Shown here one piece after another: positions 46,462-57,747 of a stretch of 64,000 bases of DNA (position 1 is its first letter; each line of letters begins with the position of its first letter). The position numbers were made by a program, and so were the translations under genes. The stretch is from positions 78,501 through 142,500 of the forward strand of contig NZ_RQGH01000011.1 in assembly GCF_004769635.1 (NCBI RefSeq), in the 5' to 3' direction. The notes beneath the pieces are model-generated. The model searched no databases, was not told where the DNA came from, and was given only the letters and a program-made list of their open reading frames with translations. Origin of the DNA: Leptospira jelokensis (GTDB taxonomy: Bacteria; Spirochaetota; Leptospiria; Leptospirales; Leptospiraceae).

Positions 46462-47288
46462 GTGAGTTTTTTGGAAGCCCTTTCCTGGAAAAAATTGATG
46501 AGGAACATAAAAGAAAAGGAAGTGAGTAACATCACAAGGGCGATGGATGTTGCCTTTTCAAATTCGTATTGTTCGAGTTTGGTGACGATGAGAAGGGGCA
46601 AAATCTCTGTTTTGCCTGGAAGGTTTCCTGAAATGAAAACCACAGATCCGTATTCGCCGATGCTACGGGCAAATGCCATCCCTGTGCCTGCAAGTAATGA
46701 AGGCCAAAGTTCTGGTAATAATACTTTCCAAAAGGTTTGGAAGGGAGTGGCACCTAGGCAACGTGCACTTTCTTCTAATTCTTTTGGTAGTTCTTCGATG
46801 ACGGGTTGTACGGTTCGCACAACAAAAGGAAACCCAATGAACACAAGTGCGATTACAATTCCAATGGGAGTGTAGGCAATTTTGATCCCCCATTTGTCAA
46901 AAAAAGATCCGATGATGCCTGTTTGCGAATAAATCGTAGTGAGTGCAATGCCTGCCACCGCTGTAGGGAGGGTAAACGGTAAATCGATTAAGGTATCAAA
47001 GAATTTTTTGAATGGGAACTGGTAACGAACGAGGACCCAAGCAAATAAAAACCCGATGAAGAGATTGATGACAGCGGATATGAGTCCAACGCTAAAACTT
47101 AAAACGAGCGCACCTCGGATGCGCTCATCGGTAAATACTTCAAAAATTCCGGTAAAACCAATCCCAAGGGAGTGATAAAATAAACCGAGTAGTGGTATGA
47201 TGACCACTGCGGACGAATAAAAAACGGTGAATCCTAAACTGATTCCTAAATGGACTTTTTTATACGGCCGTGTTTCAATTTGCATCAT
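46458..47288 (-). CDS. cysT: sulfate ABC transporter permease CysT
   Basis: A 276-residue permease with about six helices. The EAA loop [26 protein letters not shown] is seen near residues 180-200. Pairs with CysW in the membrane. It starts right after sbp with no gap and overlaps cysW by four bases. Also called cysU. Confidence 0.9.
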   Translation of the reverse strand: MMQIETRPYKKVHLGISLGFTVFYSSAVVIIPLLGLFYHSLGIGFTGIFEVFTDERIRGALVLSFSVGLISAVINLFIGFLFAWVLVRYQFPFKKFFDTLIDLPFTLPTAVAGIALTTIYSQTGIIGSFFDKWGIKIAYTPIGIVIALVFIGFPFVVRTVQPVIEELPKELEESARCLGATPFQTFWKVLLPELWPSLLAGTGMAFARSIGEYGSVVFISGNLPGKTEILPLLIVTKLEQYEFEKATSIALVMLLTSFSFMFLINFFQERASKKLT

Positions 47289-48326
47289 TTATTTGGTTTT
47301 GTAGATGGCATCAAAGACTCCTCCATCTGCAAAATGTTTTTTCTGAGCAGTCTCCCAAGTTTCACCTAAATCGGATAGAGAAAATAATGTGAGTTTGGGA
47401 AATTCTTTGGCAGAGGATTTTGCTGTCGCAGGGTCAATCGGTCTAAAAAAATGTTTCGCAATGATGGCCTGACCTTCTTTGGTAAAAAGGAATTCCAAAT
47501 AGGCATTTGCTTTTTCTAAATTACCTTTTTCGGTGGCAGTTTTTGTCACAACAGCAACCGGAGTTTCTGCTTTGATGGACTCAGATGGGTAAACCACTTC
47601 TAGGCTATTGTTTCCGGAACGTTTCTCCTCGTCTAACGCTAGTTTTGCTTCATTTTCCCAGGTGATGAGAACATCGCCAATTTTACGATTCACAAACGTA
47701 GTCGTGGAACCTCTTGCTCCCGTATCGAGAACAGAAGTATTTTTATACAAAGCTTTGATAAACTCTGTTGCCTTTTCATCTGACTTAAATTTCCGTTTTG
47801 CATACCCATAAGCCGCCAAATAGTTCCACCGAGCTCCACCACTGGTTTTTGGGTTTGGAGTGATCACGGAAACTCCAGGTTTAACAATATCATCCCAATC
47901 TTTGATTTTTTTAGGATTTGATTTGCGGACAAGGAAAATGATCGTTGAGTAGTAGGGTGTACTTTTGTTAGGGAGTTTTGTTTGCCAATTCACATCGATT
48001 AACTTTGATTTTGTGGCAATGCTATCGATATCATAAGAGAGGGCAAGGCTAACCACATCAGCATCAAGGCCATCAATGACGGCGCGGGCTTGTTTTCCAG
48101 ATCCGCCGTGAGATTGTTGGATGGTAAATTCAGAACCTTTTTTTTCCTTCCATGATTTTAAGAAGGATTTGTTGATTTCTTCATAGAGTTCCCTCGTTGG
48201 ATCAAAGGAAACATGGAGAAAACTGGATTCGGCAAGGAGAGAGGTCATGATCCCAAATCCTAAAAAAATGAACAATATGGCAGAAAAACTGGGTTTAAAT
48301 GGGATAAATTTGGTAAATTTTTTCAT
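47289..48326 (-). CDS. sbp: periplasmic sulfate-binding protein
   Basis: 345 residues. An N-terminal signal peptide (hydrophobic [19 protein letters not shown]) ends near residue 33, then the solute-binding fold with [35 protein letters not shown] and [20 protein letters not shown], which are conserved in Sbp/CysP and hold the sulfate. First gene of the operon sbp-cysT-cysW-cysA-cysH-cysD-cysN. No S-box riboswitch is seen in its 5' region. Confidence 0.92.
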   Translation of the reverse strand: MKKFTKFIPFKPSFSAILFIFLGFGIMTSLLAESSFLHVSFDPTRELYEEINKSFLKSWKEKKGSEFTIQQSHGGSGKQARAVIDGLDADVVSLALSYDIDSIATKSKLIDVNWQTKLPNKSTPYYSTIIFLVRKSNPKKIKDWDDIVKPGVSVITPNPKTSGGARWNYLAAYGYAKRKFKSDEKATEFIKALYKNTSVLDTGARGSTTTFVNRKIGDVLITWENEAKLALDEEKRSGNNSLEVVYPSESIKAETPVAVVTKTATEKGNLEKANAYLEFLFTKEGQAIIAKHFFRPIDPATAKSSAKEFPKLTLFSLSDLGETWETAQKKHFADGGVFDAIYKTK

Positions 48327-48506
48327 TTTTTTGTCCTTTTGGCTAATAAAACAAACTCATCCTCCAATTTAGTGAATATTTGTCAATGGAAAAATCTTTC
48401 CTTTCCGTAGGCAAAGACCTTTTCCCGACATAAACAGGGAAAGGAAGAAGATAATTCTCTCAAGGAAATCTAGGGAAGTTCGATCCTTAAGGGAGAAGGC
48501 ACCCCA

Positions 48507-50162
48507 ATGAATGTAAACGTTGACAAACAAAACTTAATTCCTTTTCCCCAAGCTGAATTGAGACCAGGCAGACGTGATGGTGCCGATAACAACTATTTTG
48601 CGGTGAAAGAAAGTTTTGGGGAGATTTTGGAAAGGGAATTCCAAATCCATTCTGAAACTCCGAAGTCTCATTCAGAGTGGAAACCACTCAGTTCCGAATC
48701 AAATTCATACGATGTTTCGAGTGACAAAGGAATTCCTCGAGAAGTAGAAACCAAAACAAATTCAGTTTTGGATGCAAACCAATCTAATTCTGAATCTACT
48801 TCCAAAACAAAATCAAAAGACGATGCAAATGACGATTCTACAGAAGAAGATGATCTTGATCGTGATGCGTTAGAATATAGCATTGGTATCTTATCCAATC
48901 ACAACTTGTTTGAAAAAAGTTTCCTTCCGGCAAATGAAGGTAACGAATCCTTATTAAAAGAAAAATCAATTGCCTTATCCTTACAGAAATCAGCGGAAAA
49001 AAATCCATCATATGCAAATAAAGAATCCAAAAGTTTTTTAGAAGAAACTAAAAAATTAGCAGAGAGTTTCTTGAAAATGGGACAAACCGATCCCAAACTG
49101 CTTTTGCAAAATACAAAAACTTCCCCATCTGAATCCCTTCCATCCAATCTTGTGATGTTTCCCAATTCTGCAAAAAAAATACAAACGCAAGATAAAGAGA
49201 AAGATAACAAACCAAGCCAGATTCCTTTTGTTGGAAAATCGGAACTTACAATGAGTGGGATGGCACTTGCTCATTCTATGTTACAAAAAGACAAAGGGGT
49301 TCGTGGGCTTGAAAATGAAACCCAATCAGAACCAACACTCCGTAAATTGGAACAAAAAAGTAAACCTTCCAAAAACAATAAATTGGAATCAAATCACAAC
49401 GAAACTTCCAGTGAAAAAGATAATGCAAATGGTATCATCACATCTGACAAAATGATTCGTTCCCTTGGGTTAAAGGATAAAGAATTCCAAAAACAAAATG
49501 AAAACAAAAACCAAGTCCAAAATGAAAAACAAAAATCGGACTCTAATTTTGTGAATCAAATTGTAAATGTTTCTTCTTCTAAAATGGGTGAAGAAAATGG
49601 AAGGCCAACAGATGACAAAGGTTCTTCCAAACAGGGGTTTAACTTCCATTCGGTGGAAAATAAACTCCATTCTAAAACCGAATCAGTTAGACCAACTGAG
49701 AGAACGGAGAAACCAAAAGATACCAATTTGAAACAAAATTTGGACGAACTCATCAAACAAGCGAAGTTTGACATCATCCAAAATGGAAAGTCAAGTGCCG
49801 AGATCATCATGAATCCAAAAGAATATGGACGCCTTACGCTAAAGGTGACTGTGGATGGCGAAAAGGTAGAGGGTCGAATTTTGGTAGAATCAGAAGAGTT
49901 ACAAAAATCACTCCAAAACGAAATCCAATCGATTAGAGACAATTTAAAAGAATCAGGCCTCGACTTACAAGCGCTCATCATTGATTTGTGGGACGATGGA
50001 AGCCAACTTGCAGACAGACAAAACCAAAATGAACTCTACCAAACCCTTATGGAAACTGCTAAAAATCGCGGAAAATTGCGATCCGAAGGGAAGGATGAAG
50101 GATTGGACTTAAACGGAATCAAAGAATCAGAAGATTCCAAAGTATTAGAATTTTTCGCATAA
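48507..50162 (+). CDS. fliK: flagellar hook-length control protein
   Basis: 551 residues. The long middle part is rich in Ser, Asn, Lys and Glu (ruler region). The C-terminal substrate-specificity domain is recognisable as [19 protein letters not shown], then [19 protein letters not shown], around residues 425-500. FliK measures hook length and switches export from hook to filament. ATG 48507 follows a GGGAGAAGG site. flgD and flgE follow. Confidence 0.88.
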   Translation: MNVNVDKQNLIPFPQAELRPGRRDGADNNYFAVKESFGEILEREFQIHSETPKSHSEWKPLSSESNSYDVSSDKGIPREVETKTNSVLDANQSNSESTSKTKSKDDANDDSTEEDDLDRDALEYSIGILSNHNLFEKSFLPANEGNESLLKEKSIALSLQKSAEKNPSYANKESKSFLEETKKLAESFLKMGQTDPKLLLQNTKTSPSESLPSNLVMFPNSAKKIQTQDKEKDNKPSQIPFVGKSELTMSGMALAHSMLQKDKGVRGLENETQSEPTLRKLEQKSKPSKNNKLESNHNETSSEKDNANGIITSDKMIRSLGLKDKEFQKQNENKNQVQNEKQKSDSNFVNQIVNVSSSKMGEENGRPTDDKGSSKQGFNFHSVENKLHSKTESVRPTERTEKPKDTNLKQNLDELIKQAKFDIIQNGKSSAEIIMNPKEYGRLTLKVTVDGEKVEGRILVESEELQKSLQNEIQSIRDNLKESGLDLQALIIDLWDDGSQLADRQNQNELYQTLMETAKNRGKLRSEGKDEGLDLNGIKESEDSKVLEFFA

Positions 50163-50193
50163 ACAAAGAGAATCAACAAAAATCGAGGACGAT

Positions 50194-50778
50194 ATGCCAG
50201 ACGGAATGCAAGATATTTCTACACAAAATTCAGCAAGGACCAAATACTTTGAAGGGGATAGAAGTTTTAATATCCGCAAACATTTGGACCAATTGGAAAA
50301 AGAAGAAACAAGTGGTTTGAAAGGAATTGAAATTCGAGAAAAACAAAAAGAATTAGGCAAAGATGATTTCCTAAAACTCCTGTTAACTCAACTTTCTCAC
50401 CAAGATCCAACAAACCCAGTGCAAGACAAAGACTTCATCGCACAGATGGCACAGTTTTCTTCATTAGAACAAATGAAAAACATATCATCTGGAATTGCCA
50501 GAATGGAATCAAAACAAAGTTATTCGGTCGTAGGTAAAATAGTATCAGGACCAGATTTGGTGACTGGGGAAGACGTAACAGGTCTTGCAGGTGCCATACT
50601 TTTTGATAACGAAGGGAAAACCTATGTTCGTGTGAACGGTAGAATGCTCGATGTTTCTAAAATTAATTTAATCTCTGATCCAGAGTTATTAAAATCAGAA
50701 ACACAATTCCAACGCCAACCTAACATTCCAGAGATTCCGAACAATACGTTAAAAAAACAAGAAGCTTATCAGGATTAA
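50194..50778 (+). CDS. flgD: flagellar hook-capping protein
   Basis: 194 residues. The conserved N-terminal region [22 protein letters not shown] and [15 protein letters not shown] is the FlgD signature (residues 60-100), which caps the growing hook so FlgE can assemble. A beta-rich C-terminal part follows. ATG 50194 is 31 bases after fliK. Confidence 0.93.
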   Translation: MPDGMQDISTQNSARTKYFEGDRSFNIRKHLDQLEKEETSGLKGIEIREKQKELGKDDFLKLLLTQLSHQDPTNPVQDKDFIAQMAQFSSLEQMKNISSGIARMESKQSYSVVGKIVSGPDLVTGEDVTGLAGAILFDNEGKTYVRVNGRMLDVSKINLISDPELLKSETQFQRQPNIPEIPNNTLKKQEAYQD

Positions 50779-50816
50779 TTGAAAAAGGTCGATAAAAAAA
50801 GAGAGGAAAGAACGTT

Positions 50817-52211
50817 ATGATGAGATCACTTTACTCCGGTGTTTCCGGATTGAAAAACCACCAAGTTAGAATGGATGTTATTGGTAACAACATATCTAAC
50901 GTGAATACACATGGATTTAAAACAGAACGTGTTACGTTCCAAGATATGATCTCACAAGAATTACAAGGTGCATCTGAACCTAATGAAAGGATCGGGGGAA
51001 CAAACCCAAAACAAGTGGGTCTTGGATCACTCATCGCTGCCATTGATAAAATCATGACCCAAGGTGCATTACAAACAACCGGGAAAAATACAGACCTTGC
51101 TGTATCTGGAGAAGGATTTTTTATCGTAAAAGATGGAGACAAACAGTTTTATACTCGTGCAGGTGCTTTCAACGTAGATAAAAATGGTTTTTATGTAAAC
51201 CCTGCAAACGGACTCAAAGTACAAGGTTGGAATTCAAGACTTGATGAAACTGGAAACAAATACATCAACTCGGCAGGCTCACTAGAAGACATCGTAATCC
51301 CTCTTTATTCCAAAGAACCAGCTCGTGCCACACAAAATGTTGATTTCCAATCAAACCTCAATGCAAGTGTAGCAGCAGTCCCAGCAGACGCAACCGAAGA
51401 AGACATCCAACGATATATCAATGACCCAGACCCACGCCAGAGAAGAGGCCATGTAACTTCCATTAACGTATATGATGAACTTGGAAACACTCGCCAGATG
51501 GGAGTGGAATTTTACAAAATGCGTGAGAATGTTTGGAAGATGCGTTTCAAATTGGAAGATGCAAGCCAAGTTTCTGTTGATGTGAATGGAACAGGTGGGG
51601 AAAACACAAGTGTCTCTGGAAATACAGAACTTGAAGTGTCCTTTACCCCTGATGGTAAAATCATCAGTGTTTCTGATGGAGTGGATTCACAAACCACTGG
51701 CAAACTAAAAGCAGATATTTCCTTCCGCATCCCAGGAAACCCAACGGCACAAAAATTTAGTTTGAACTTGGGAGAAGCAGGCCTTGTTGGTGGGATCACT
51801 CAATTCTCATCTGACTTCACAACAAAAGCTGTGAAACAAGATGGATACCCAATGGGATATATGGAATCTTTTTCCATCGACAATACAGGAACTGTCACGG
51901 GAGTTTTTTCAAATGGCGTGCGCCAACCTCTTGCCCGTGTTGCCCTTGCCAACTTCACAAACCCTGCAGGTCTAAACAAAGAAGGGGATACGATGTACAG
52001 TTTCTCTCTCAACTCTGGGGAAGCAAATATTGGAGAGGCAGGAAGCCAAGGCCGTGGAAAAATCAATGCAGGACTCCTAGAGATGTCAAACGTTGATCTT
52101 TCTGACCAATTCACAGATATGATTGTGACCCAAAGGGGTTTCCAAGCAAACTCAAGAACCATTGTGACATCCGACCAGATGATCCAAGAAGTACTCGGAC
52201 TCAAACGATAA
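50817..52211 (+). CDS. flgE: flagellar hook protein
   Basis: 464 residues. The rod/hook family N-terminus [20 protein letters not shown] and [13 protein letters not shown], and the C-terminus [16 protein letters not shown], make the coiled-coil ends of the hook filament. The D1/D2 parts are in between. In spirochetes the hook joins the periplasmic flagella to the motor. GAGAGGAAAG lies nine bases ahead of ATG 50817. A clear terminator follows. Confidence 0.94.
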   Translation: MMRSLYSGVSGLKNHQVRMDVIGNNISNVNTHGFKTERVTFQDMISQELQGASEPNERIGGTNPKQVGLGSLIAAIDKIMTQGALQTTGKNTDLAVSGEGFFIVKDGDKQFYTRAGAFNVDKNGFYVNPANGLKVQGWNSRLDETGNKYINSAGSLEDIVIPLYSKEPARATQNVDFQSNLNASVAAVPADATEEDIQRYINDPDPRQRRGHVTSINVYDELGNTRQMGVEFYKMRENVWKMRFKLEDASQVSVDVNGTGGENTSVSGNTELEVSFTPDGKIISVSDGVDSQTTGKLKADISFRIPGNPTAQKFSLNLGEAGLVGGITQFSSDFTTKAVKQDGYPMGYMESFSIDNTGTVTGVFSNGVRQPLARVALANFTNPAGLNKEGDTMYSFSLNSGEANIGEAGSQGRGKINAGLLEMSNVDLSDQFTDMIVTQRGFQANSRTIVTSDQMIQEVLGLKR

Positions 52212-52223
52212 GAGTAGTGGGAG

Positions 52224-52246
52224 AACGGGGGTAACCCCGTTTTTTC
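52224..52246 (+). terminator. rho-independent terminator of the hook operon
   Basis: AACGGGG-GTAA-CCCCGTT forms a seven-base perfect stem with a four-base loop, followed by six T residues. It lies 13 bases after flgE and closes the fliK-flgD-flgE unit. Confidence 0.9.
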
Positions 52247-52307
52247 CTTGAGTTCTGCAAAATTCTAAGAAAACTAGGTCAAACCAAACCTTTTAGAATT
52301 TTGTCCA

Positions 52308-54653
52308 TTGTCACGTTTTCAAAAAAATACCCTCCTCGTTTTCACACTCCTTGCGGCAATCGCCTATGCGCCGTTATACTATTCTATCAAACAACTCATT
52401 AAAAAAGAATCATTACCCATTACCTTAGAAACTCCCGAGACGGTAGTATTCTTTAGTTTGGGAGAATTTGAGGCAAAAGGGGATGGTTTCGATGCCAAAA
52501 CCATACGTTTAACCAAAAAACTTTTGGATTACCAACTCCAAAAAACTTCAGACGGAGTGTACTTAGGAATCCATTCTGAAATTTCAGAGGCAAAACAAAA
52601 CCGTTCTGAAATGATTTTGGATGGGTTTTGGGAGTGGAAAGAAACAGGAATTTCTTTTACACCAAAACTCCGTTATGTGGAATCCAAATCCACAGTAGAA
52701 GGCAAACCTACTTTGGTGATGTACGAAGGACGTGGTTCTTTGTCATTTGAGGTTCAAAATTCTCTAACACATCTAGTCGAAGAGACAATCCGATTGAACC
52801 GCCTCACAAAACGAATTCCGCGTTGGACATATGTCACTCGCGATGACATCCTTTCCGAATCAGAATTTGTAAAACTTTCTGAGTGGGAACAAGGTGTTAG
52901 TTGGGAAGAATCAAAAAACTGGGTCCAATCATTACCATTTAAAAATGAATTTACAGAAACTTTATATTACAAACTTCGATTGGAAAAACAAACCGAAGAC
53001 AATTTAAAAGACATCTGGAAAGAGGTGGGATCAAATCCTCGCATTGTTTCTGACTTAAAATTCCAAATCGCAAAAAACATTGCGGAATTTTATTTTGCAA
53101 AATCAGAATACACGAAAGCCATCGAATACGCAAATGCAGCCAAACGTGAAAAAGAAACATCTAAACTGATTTTCCATAGTGAGTATGCTGAAACAATCTC
53201 TCTGATTGGTAAATGTTTGGCTTTGGATGGAAAAAAAGAAGAAGCGATTTTTTATATCACATCAGCGAAAAAGATATTTGAAACCTTGGGACTCTCTTTT
53301 GATCCAATGGGGATTCAAAATTCTTACTTTTATGGCCTAATACTACATGATTTGTCCCAACTTGAACTTTCTGCTTATGAACTTTCAGCAATCCAAGGAA
53401 AGTTAGGTGATGTTTACCAATCCATCTATTTAGATTATAATTTAGCTCTGATTTTATATAAATTGGGACGGTATGACGGGGCAATTTCTCTTTTAAAAGA
53501 ACAAAGAAAGAAAATTTTTGAAACATCAATTTCAAATTTTGACATTGCATTACAATCTTTATTATTGTATGGGGCCGCCAAATACCAAGAAGGAAATTGG
53601 AGTATTGCCAAATCCGTTTGGGAATCCATCCTAAATGCAAAATCCACCTATGCAATTGAGGACAAAGTATACTACCGGCATACGCTTTTTAATTTGAGTC
53701 AGCTCGCCTTACAAAGGAATCAGGTGGAACAATCGGAGTTGTATTACAAACAATATGTAAAACTTTCTCCCTATGGGCAAATCCAACCACTCCCATCCGA
53801 TGTAAATTTTGAAATTGGTAAGGTGATTTATCCTAATACTTGGATCATTCCAAATTCTAGTTTATTTTCTGATTTAGAAGAAAAAACCATTCGTTCGTAT
53901 ACTGGTCGTTATCTGTTCCAATCCCAAGATGAAGAAATTCGGGCAAGAACCTATGAAAATCGTTTAGAGGATACCAATTTATTTTTAGATGATTTGTTAA
54001 ATCCAAAAGCATATTTATCCAAATCGATGATGATCCTCAGAAAATCGTTGTTTGGTGATTTAAAAGTTTACGAACGCGGAAACCAAGTTGTTTTTTTGGA
54101 TATTGGACCTGGACTGAACCATCCTGAATCACCGGGAGTCACTTCACAAGCAGTTGCCAAACATTTTCCGAAAATGGAGGTTGTGCTTTGGGAATTACCA
54201 GGGGAAGTGGATTTGTTTTTGAAAAAAGTAAAAACGGAACTCAAAGAAAAGTTGTATGGGTTTTCTAACATTCGCATTTTATCCGCTGATGGGGTGGGTG
54301 ATTTTCATTCCGAATACAATGATCCAAATCACTGGATCCTAAAGAATCGGCCGATTCCAAGTTTGAAACACAAAACGATTGTCATACGAGCGGCAAACTC
54401 AATAGATATCTACGAACCTTATACAAAGATCCAACCTCACTTTCAAAACATTGGGAAAGAGTTAAAAGACAATCCAGTTTTGTATTTTTTTAATCGAAGT
54501 ATCCTTCTCAAACCAAAAGGGAAAGAGAAGTTCATCCTAATTGGAAACCAGTCCATACGTGGGTTCCATCATAATTTCCAAAGCCTCGATCGAAATGGAG
54601 AACCTCCATACTCCATCCTGCCTTATGCCATCAGTGATGAGGTGATGCCATGA
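52308..54653 (+). CDS. unknown TPR protein with a methyltransferase-like C-terminal domain
   Basis: 781 residues, not recognised. An N-terminal membrane segment (TLLVFTLLAAIAYAPLYYS) makes it an anchored protein. Residues of roughly 240-520 hold TPR-type repeats (KAIEYANAAKREK, EEAIFYITSAKKIFE, GAISLLKEQRKKI). Near residue 594 comes VVFLDIGPGLNHPES, then VVLWELPGEVDLF and IRILSADGVGDFHS, a Rossmann pattern like class I SAM methyltransferases. Enzyme activity is not proven. TTG 52308 starts the anchor. The stop is shared with the next gene (ATGA). Confidence 0.7.
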   Translation: MSRFQKNTLLVFTLLAAIAYAPLYYSIKQLIKKESLPITLETPETVVFFSLGEFEAKGDGFDAKTIRLTKKLLDYQLQKTSDGVYLGIHSEISEAKQNRSEMILDGFWEWKETGISFTPKLRYVESKSTVEGKPTLVMYEGRGSLSFEVQNSLTHLVEETIRLNRLTKRIPRWTYVTRDDILSESEFVKLSEWEQGVSWEESKNWVQSLPFKNEFTETLYYKLRLEKQTEDNLKDIWKEVGSNPRIVSDLKFQIAKNIAEFYFAKSEYTKAIEYANAAKREKETSKLIFHSEYAETISLIGKCLALDGKKEEAIFYITSAKKIFETLGLSFDPMGIQNSYFYGLILHDLSQLELSAYELSAIQGKLGDVYQSIYLDYNLALILYKLGRYDGAISLLKEQRKKIFETSISNFDIALQSLLLYGAAKYQEGNWSIAKSVWESILNAKSTYAIEDKVYYRHTLFNLSQLALQRNQVEQSELYYKQYVKLSPYGQIQPLPSDVNFEIGKVIYPNTWIIPNSSLFSDLEEKTIRSYTGRYLFQSQDEEIRARTYENRLEDTNLFLDDLLNPKAYLSKSMMILRKSLFGDLKVYERGNQVVFLDIGPGLNHPESPGVTSQAVAKHFPKMEVVLWELPGEVDLFLKKVKTELKEKLYGFSNIRILSADGVGDFHSEYNDPNHWILKNRPIPSLKHKTIVIRAANSIDIYEPYTKIQPHFQNIGKELKDNPVLYFFNRSILLKPKGKEKFILIGNQSIRGFHHNFQSLDRNGEPPYSILPYAISDEVMP

Positions 54654-55651
54654 TTTCATTAGAAATAGACTTTATCTTCTTTTTTGTATCTTTGTTTTTT
54701 TTCTACCACCGTTTCGAATCTATTGACCATTCAGAAAAAAAGAATTTGTTACTGTTGTATTGGTTTTCCAATTCTATTTTTTCAGTGATCCTCATACTTG
54801 GACTTTCTCGATGGGGGTATTTTCTCCCTGGATGGGAAACAAAGTCTTTATTTCGCATCCTCACAGTTTCCAATTTGCTGATGTTTTTCACCTACAATGC
54901 GTTAGAGGAACGAATTTTTTCTTTTGGTCGGGTGATTGGATTTTTATTCCAATTTGTTTTGTATGTATTTTTTTCTTCCTTCTTTTTTTGGACAAATCTA
55001 TTCCAAACGAACCTTCATGCTGAAGATGAGTCCCTAATCCTACCCTTCACAATCAGCATCGGGGCATTTGTATGGTCAAGGGAAATGTTTTGGACAAACC
55101 CGAACTCTCTTGCATCAAAGTTAGAGGGTGAGAAACCTCCACATTTGACCTTTTTGTTTTTACCGAGTTTCCTTTTCATTTTGTCTCCGTTCACAACCAA
55201 TTACGGTTTTGTGGAAATTTTGTCTTCAGCAGTCGCCCTAGGCATTTCTTCTTTTGTTGGTTTTAGTTTGGTTTCCCAATTCCTAAAAAAGTCCATCCCT
55301 AGAGAAGCGGAATTAGGGATGTGGGTGGGTTGTACCAGCTTTTCCTCCGTTCTCGGTGTGGACTTATTTGTAAGCCTACCCATTTCCTTTTTTGTAGGGA
55401 TGTTTGCTCGCGGTTTGTATGCGTATTTAGAATCCCTCAGTTGGTCAGAGTCTGGAAAAACTGGAGTCGTATCCTATTTGTATCCTTCTATCATGGGAAT
55501 ATTTTTACCCTTTTTGGTGAAGGAGCCAAAAGATTGGAGCCACGCACCCTATGTCTTGTTAGGAGTCCAAGTCCTTTATTTCTTAAGTTTTTATCTGGTT
55601 TCTAGTTTGGTTTTTGGATTTCTTTTACTCTTCAAACCCAAGTCAGATTAA
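54650..55651 (+). CDS. unknown polytopic inner-membrane protein
   Basis: 333 residues, with about nine hydrophobic segments (for example FIFFFVSLFFFY, FSVILILGLSRWG, FLFQFVLYVFFSSFFFW, FLFLPSFLFILSPF, LLGVQVLYFLSFYLV). It has no known motif. It overlaps the TPR/methyltransferase-like gene by four bases (ATGA), with GAGGTG ahead of the start, so the two are translated together and probably work as a unit. Function unknown. Confidence 0.7.
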   Translation: MISLEIDFIFFFVSLFFFYHRFESIDHSEKKNLLLLYWFSNSIFSVILILGLSRWGYFLPGWETKSLFRILTVSNLLMFFTYNALEERIFSFGRVIGFLFQFVLYVFFSSFFFWTNLFQTNLHAEDESLILPFTISIGAFVWSREMFWTNPNSLASKLEGEKPPHLTFLFLPSFLFILSPFTTNYGFVEILSSAVALGISSFVGFSLVSQFLKKSIPREAELGMWVGCTSFSSVLGVDLFVSLPISFFVGMFARGLYAYLESLSWSESGKTGVVSYLYPSIMGIFLPFLVKEPKDWSHAPYVLLGVQVLYFLSFYLVSSLVFGFLLLFKPKSD

Positions 55652-55666
55652 ATTTTTCAAAAAACA

Positions 55667-55693
55667 ATCGACAGTGAATTTTTTGCTGTCGAT
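55667..55693. promoter_or_regulatory. inverted repeat ahead of the HD-GYP gene
   Basis: ATCGACAG and CTGTCGAT are perfect eight-base arms separated by 11 bases, ten bases before the GTG start. It could be an operator or a short leader hairpin; there is no T run after it. Confidence 0.45.
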
Positions 55694-55702
55694 AGTATTT
55701 CT

Positions 55703-57676
55703 GTGAACCAATCTTTGGATTCGAAATACATCATCACGGATGACCCTTTTTTTGAAGGCAAAATTGCCGATTATTCTAAAAAACTCAAAACCAAGGTTCT
55801 CACTCTTGCAGAATTACTAACCACCGATTTTGATTCCCAAGGAAAAATCATAAAGGTACTGTTTTACATCTCACGTTACGAGTTGGAAAACAAACACGAG
55901 CAAATCCACCAATTCTTAAAGGAACATCCAACTGTGATGTCCAATATCATTGTCCGTGCTCCTATCGACTACACTGGTTATATGGCATTGTCCATTGAAG
56001 AAGACTTGTTTTTTACCAATGTTCCTGATGATGCTCCATTAATTTTTCTCATCAAAAATTTGGTGAATGCATTTACCAGCTTACAAATGATTGTTGATAA
56101 GTTCGAACTTCAAAAACGGATCAATGTTTCGACCAATGAAATTTCGAAATTGACAAAAATTGGGATTAGCCTAGCCAACGAAAAAGATTTCACTAAACTG
56201 CTACGCGATATTTTAAATTCAGCAAGGGAAATATCCAATTCTGATTCTGGTTCATTGTATTTAGTGGAAAAAGATGAAAGGGGAAATCCTCGCAATTTAC
56301 GATTTAAAATTTCTGCCTTAGATTTGAATAGTGATGAATTCATTTTGCCTATCAATAAAAAAAGTATTGCAGGTTATGTAGCCTTCACTGGCAAACAATT
56401 AAATATACCCAATGTATATGAACTCTCTGGCAAAGAGGAATACAAATTCAATAGCGACTTTGATCGCATGAGCAATTATTATTCAAAATCCATGTTAGTG
56501 GTTCCGATGAAAGACCATCATGATGAAGTCGTAGGAGTGATACAACTCATCAATCGCAAAAAGAATTTCCAAACCAAACTCACATTAGAGGAAATGAAAA
56601 CCAGTTCTGTTTTGGAATATGACAAATATTCTGAAGAACTTGTAATGGCAGTAGCAGGACAAGCCGCTGTTGCCATTCAAAACAATAATTTGGTACATGA
56701 TATCGAAACTCTATTCGAAGGATTTGTCACTGCTAGTGTATCTGCTATTGAATCCAGGGATCCAACAACTTCAGGGCACTCGTTTCGGGTTGCACAGTAT
56801 ACGGTAGGGCTTGCTGAGTCCGTTAACGGAGTGCAAGTTGGTCGTTTCAAAGATGTACATTTTAACGAATCACAAATTAAGGAGATACGTTATGCATCCT
56901 TACTTCATGATTTTGGTAAGGTTGGAGTTCGGGAAAAGGTTTTAGTCAAAGCAAAAAAGTTGGAAGACTATGAGTTGGATCTCATACGTTGGAGATTCCA
57001 ATTTATTTTGAAAGACGTTGAAGCAAAACTTGCACAAAAGAAAATTGAATACTTAAAAAAACATGGTAACAATGGTTATCTGCAGTTTGAAAAATCAATT
57101 CAATTGGAATATGCGCTTGAAAAAGAAAAATTGGAAGAAATGGTACGTGTGATTACCGATTCCAATGAACCTACCATTTTGGAAGAAGGTAATTCTAACT
57201 TTTTAGAAGAGATTTCAAAAATGAGTTATCACACAACAGATGGTAACCAACTGAGTTTACTACTTCCAAAAGAATTTAATTTTTTATCCATCCGCCGTGG
57301 TTCTTTGGATTTTGAAGAACGCCGTGAAATTGAATCTCACGTAGAACATACCTTTCAGTTTTTATCCAAAATTCCTTGGACAAGGGAACTTAAAATGGTA
57401 CCAAGCATTGCCCATGGCCACCATGAAAAATTAAATGGATCCGGTTACCCTCGCGGTTTGTCTGCTGTTGAAATTCCTGTACAAGCGAAAATGATGGCAA
57501 TTGCTGATATCTTTGATGCCTTAACTGACCAAGATAGGCCTTACAAAAAGGCAGTGCCACTTGAGCGAGCATTTGACATTTTAAAAATGGAAGTGCGTGA
57601 CCAACACATTGATGGGGACCTATTGGATCTCTTTATCGAAAGCCGGGCGTACGAAAAAATTCATCACAAACATTAG
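55703..57676 (+). CDS. GAF / HD-GYP domain protein, probable cyclic di-GMP phosphodiesterase
   Basis: 657 residues, cytoplasmic. A GAF domain spans about 150-325 ([20 protein letters not shown] ... [10 protein letters not shown]). The HD-GYP domain follows: H359 in [10 protein letters not shown]402-D403 in [11 protein letters not shown]548, and the GYP motif [16 protein letters not shown] at 572-587. About 110 residues (420-535, partly coiled coil) are inserted between the HD motif and the third His, more than usual. HD-GYP proteins degrade cyclic di-GMP; the metal ligands look intact. GTG 55703 lacks a ribosome site. Confidence 0.85.
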   Translation: MNQSLDSKYIITDDPFFEGKIADYSKKLKTKVLTLAELLTTDFDSQGKIIKVLFYISRYELENKHEQIHQFLKEHPTVMSNIIVRAPIDYTGYMALSIEEDLFFTNVPDDAPLIFLIKNLVNAFTSLQMIVDKFELQKRINVSTNEISKLTKIGISLANEKDFTKLLRDILNSAREISNSDSGSLYLVEKDERGNPRNLRFKISALDLNSDEFILPINKKSIAGYVAFTGKQLNIPNVYELSGKEEYKFNSDFDRMSNYYSKSMLVVPMKDHHDEVVGVIQLINRKKNFQTKLTLEEMKTSSVLEYDKYSEELVMAVAGQAAVAIQNNNLVHDIETLFEGFVTASVSAIESRDPTTSGHSFRVAQYTVGLAESVNGVQVGRFKDVHFNESQIKEIRYASLLHDFGKVGVREKVLVKAKKLEDYELDLIRWRFQFILKDVEAKLAQKKIEYLKKHGNNGYLQFEKSIQLEYALEKEKLEEMVRVITDSNEPTILEEGNSNFLEEISKMSYHTTDGNQLSLLLPKEFNFLSIRRGSLDFEERREIESHVEHTFQFLSKIPWTRELKMVPSIAHGHHEKLNGSGYPRGLSAVEIPVQAKMMAIADIFDALTDQDRPYKKAVPLERAFDILKMEVRDQHIDGDLLDLFIESRAYEKIHHKH

Positions 57677-57747
57677 AAAAAACAGGAAAAAAAGTTCGTC
57701 TTTTAAAGCACCTCCGAAACTTCTGTGTCTAAGGACTAGGAGGAGAC

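Noticed and set aside
48327..48506. Possible SAM or other riboswitch before sbp
   Set aside because: No S-box or other recognised core was found. There is a TTGACA at 48381-48386 on the minus strand but no good -10 at the proper distance.
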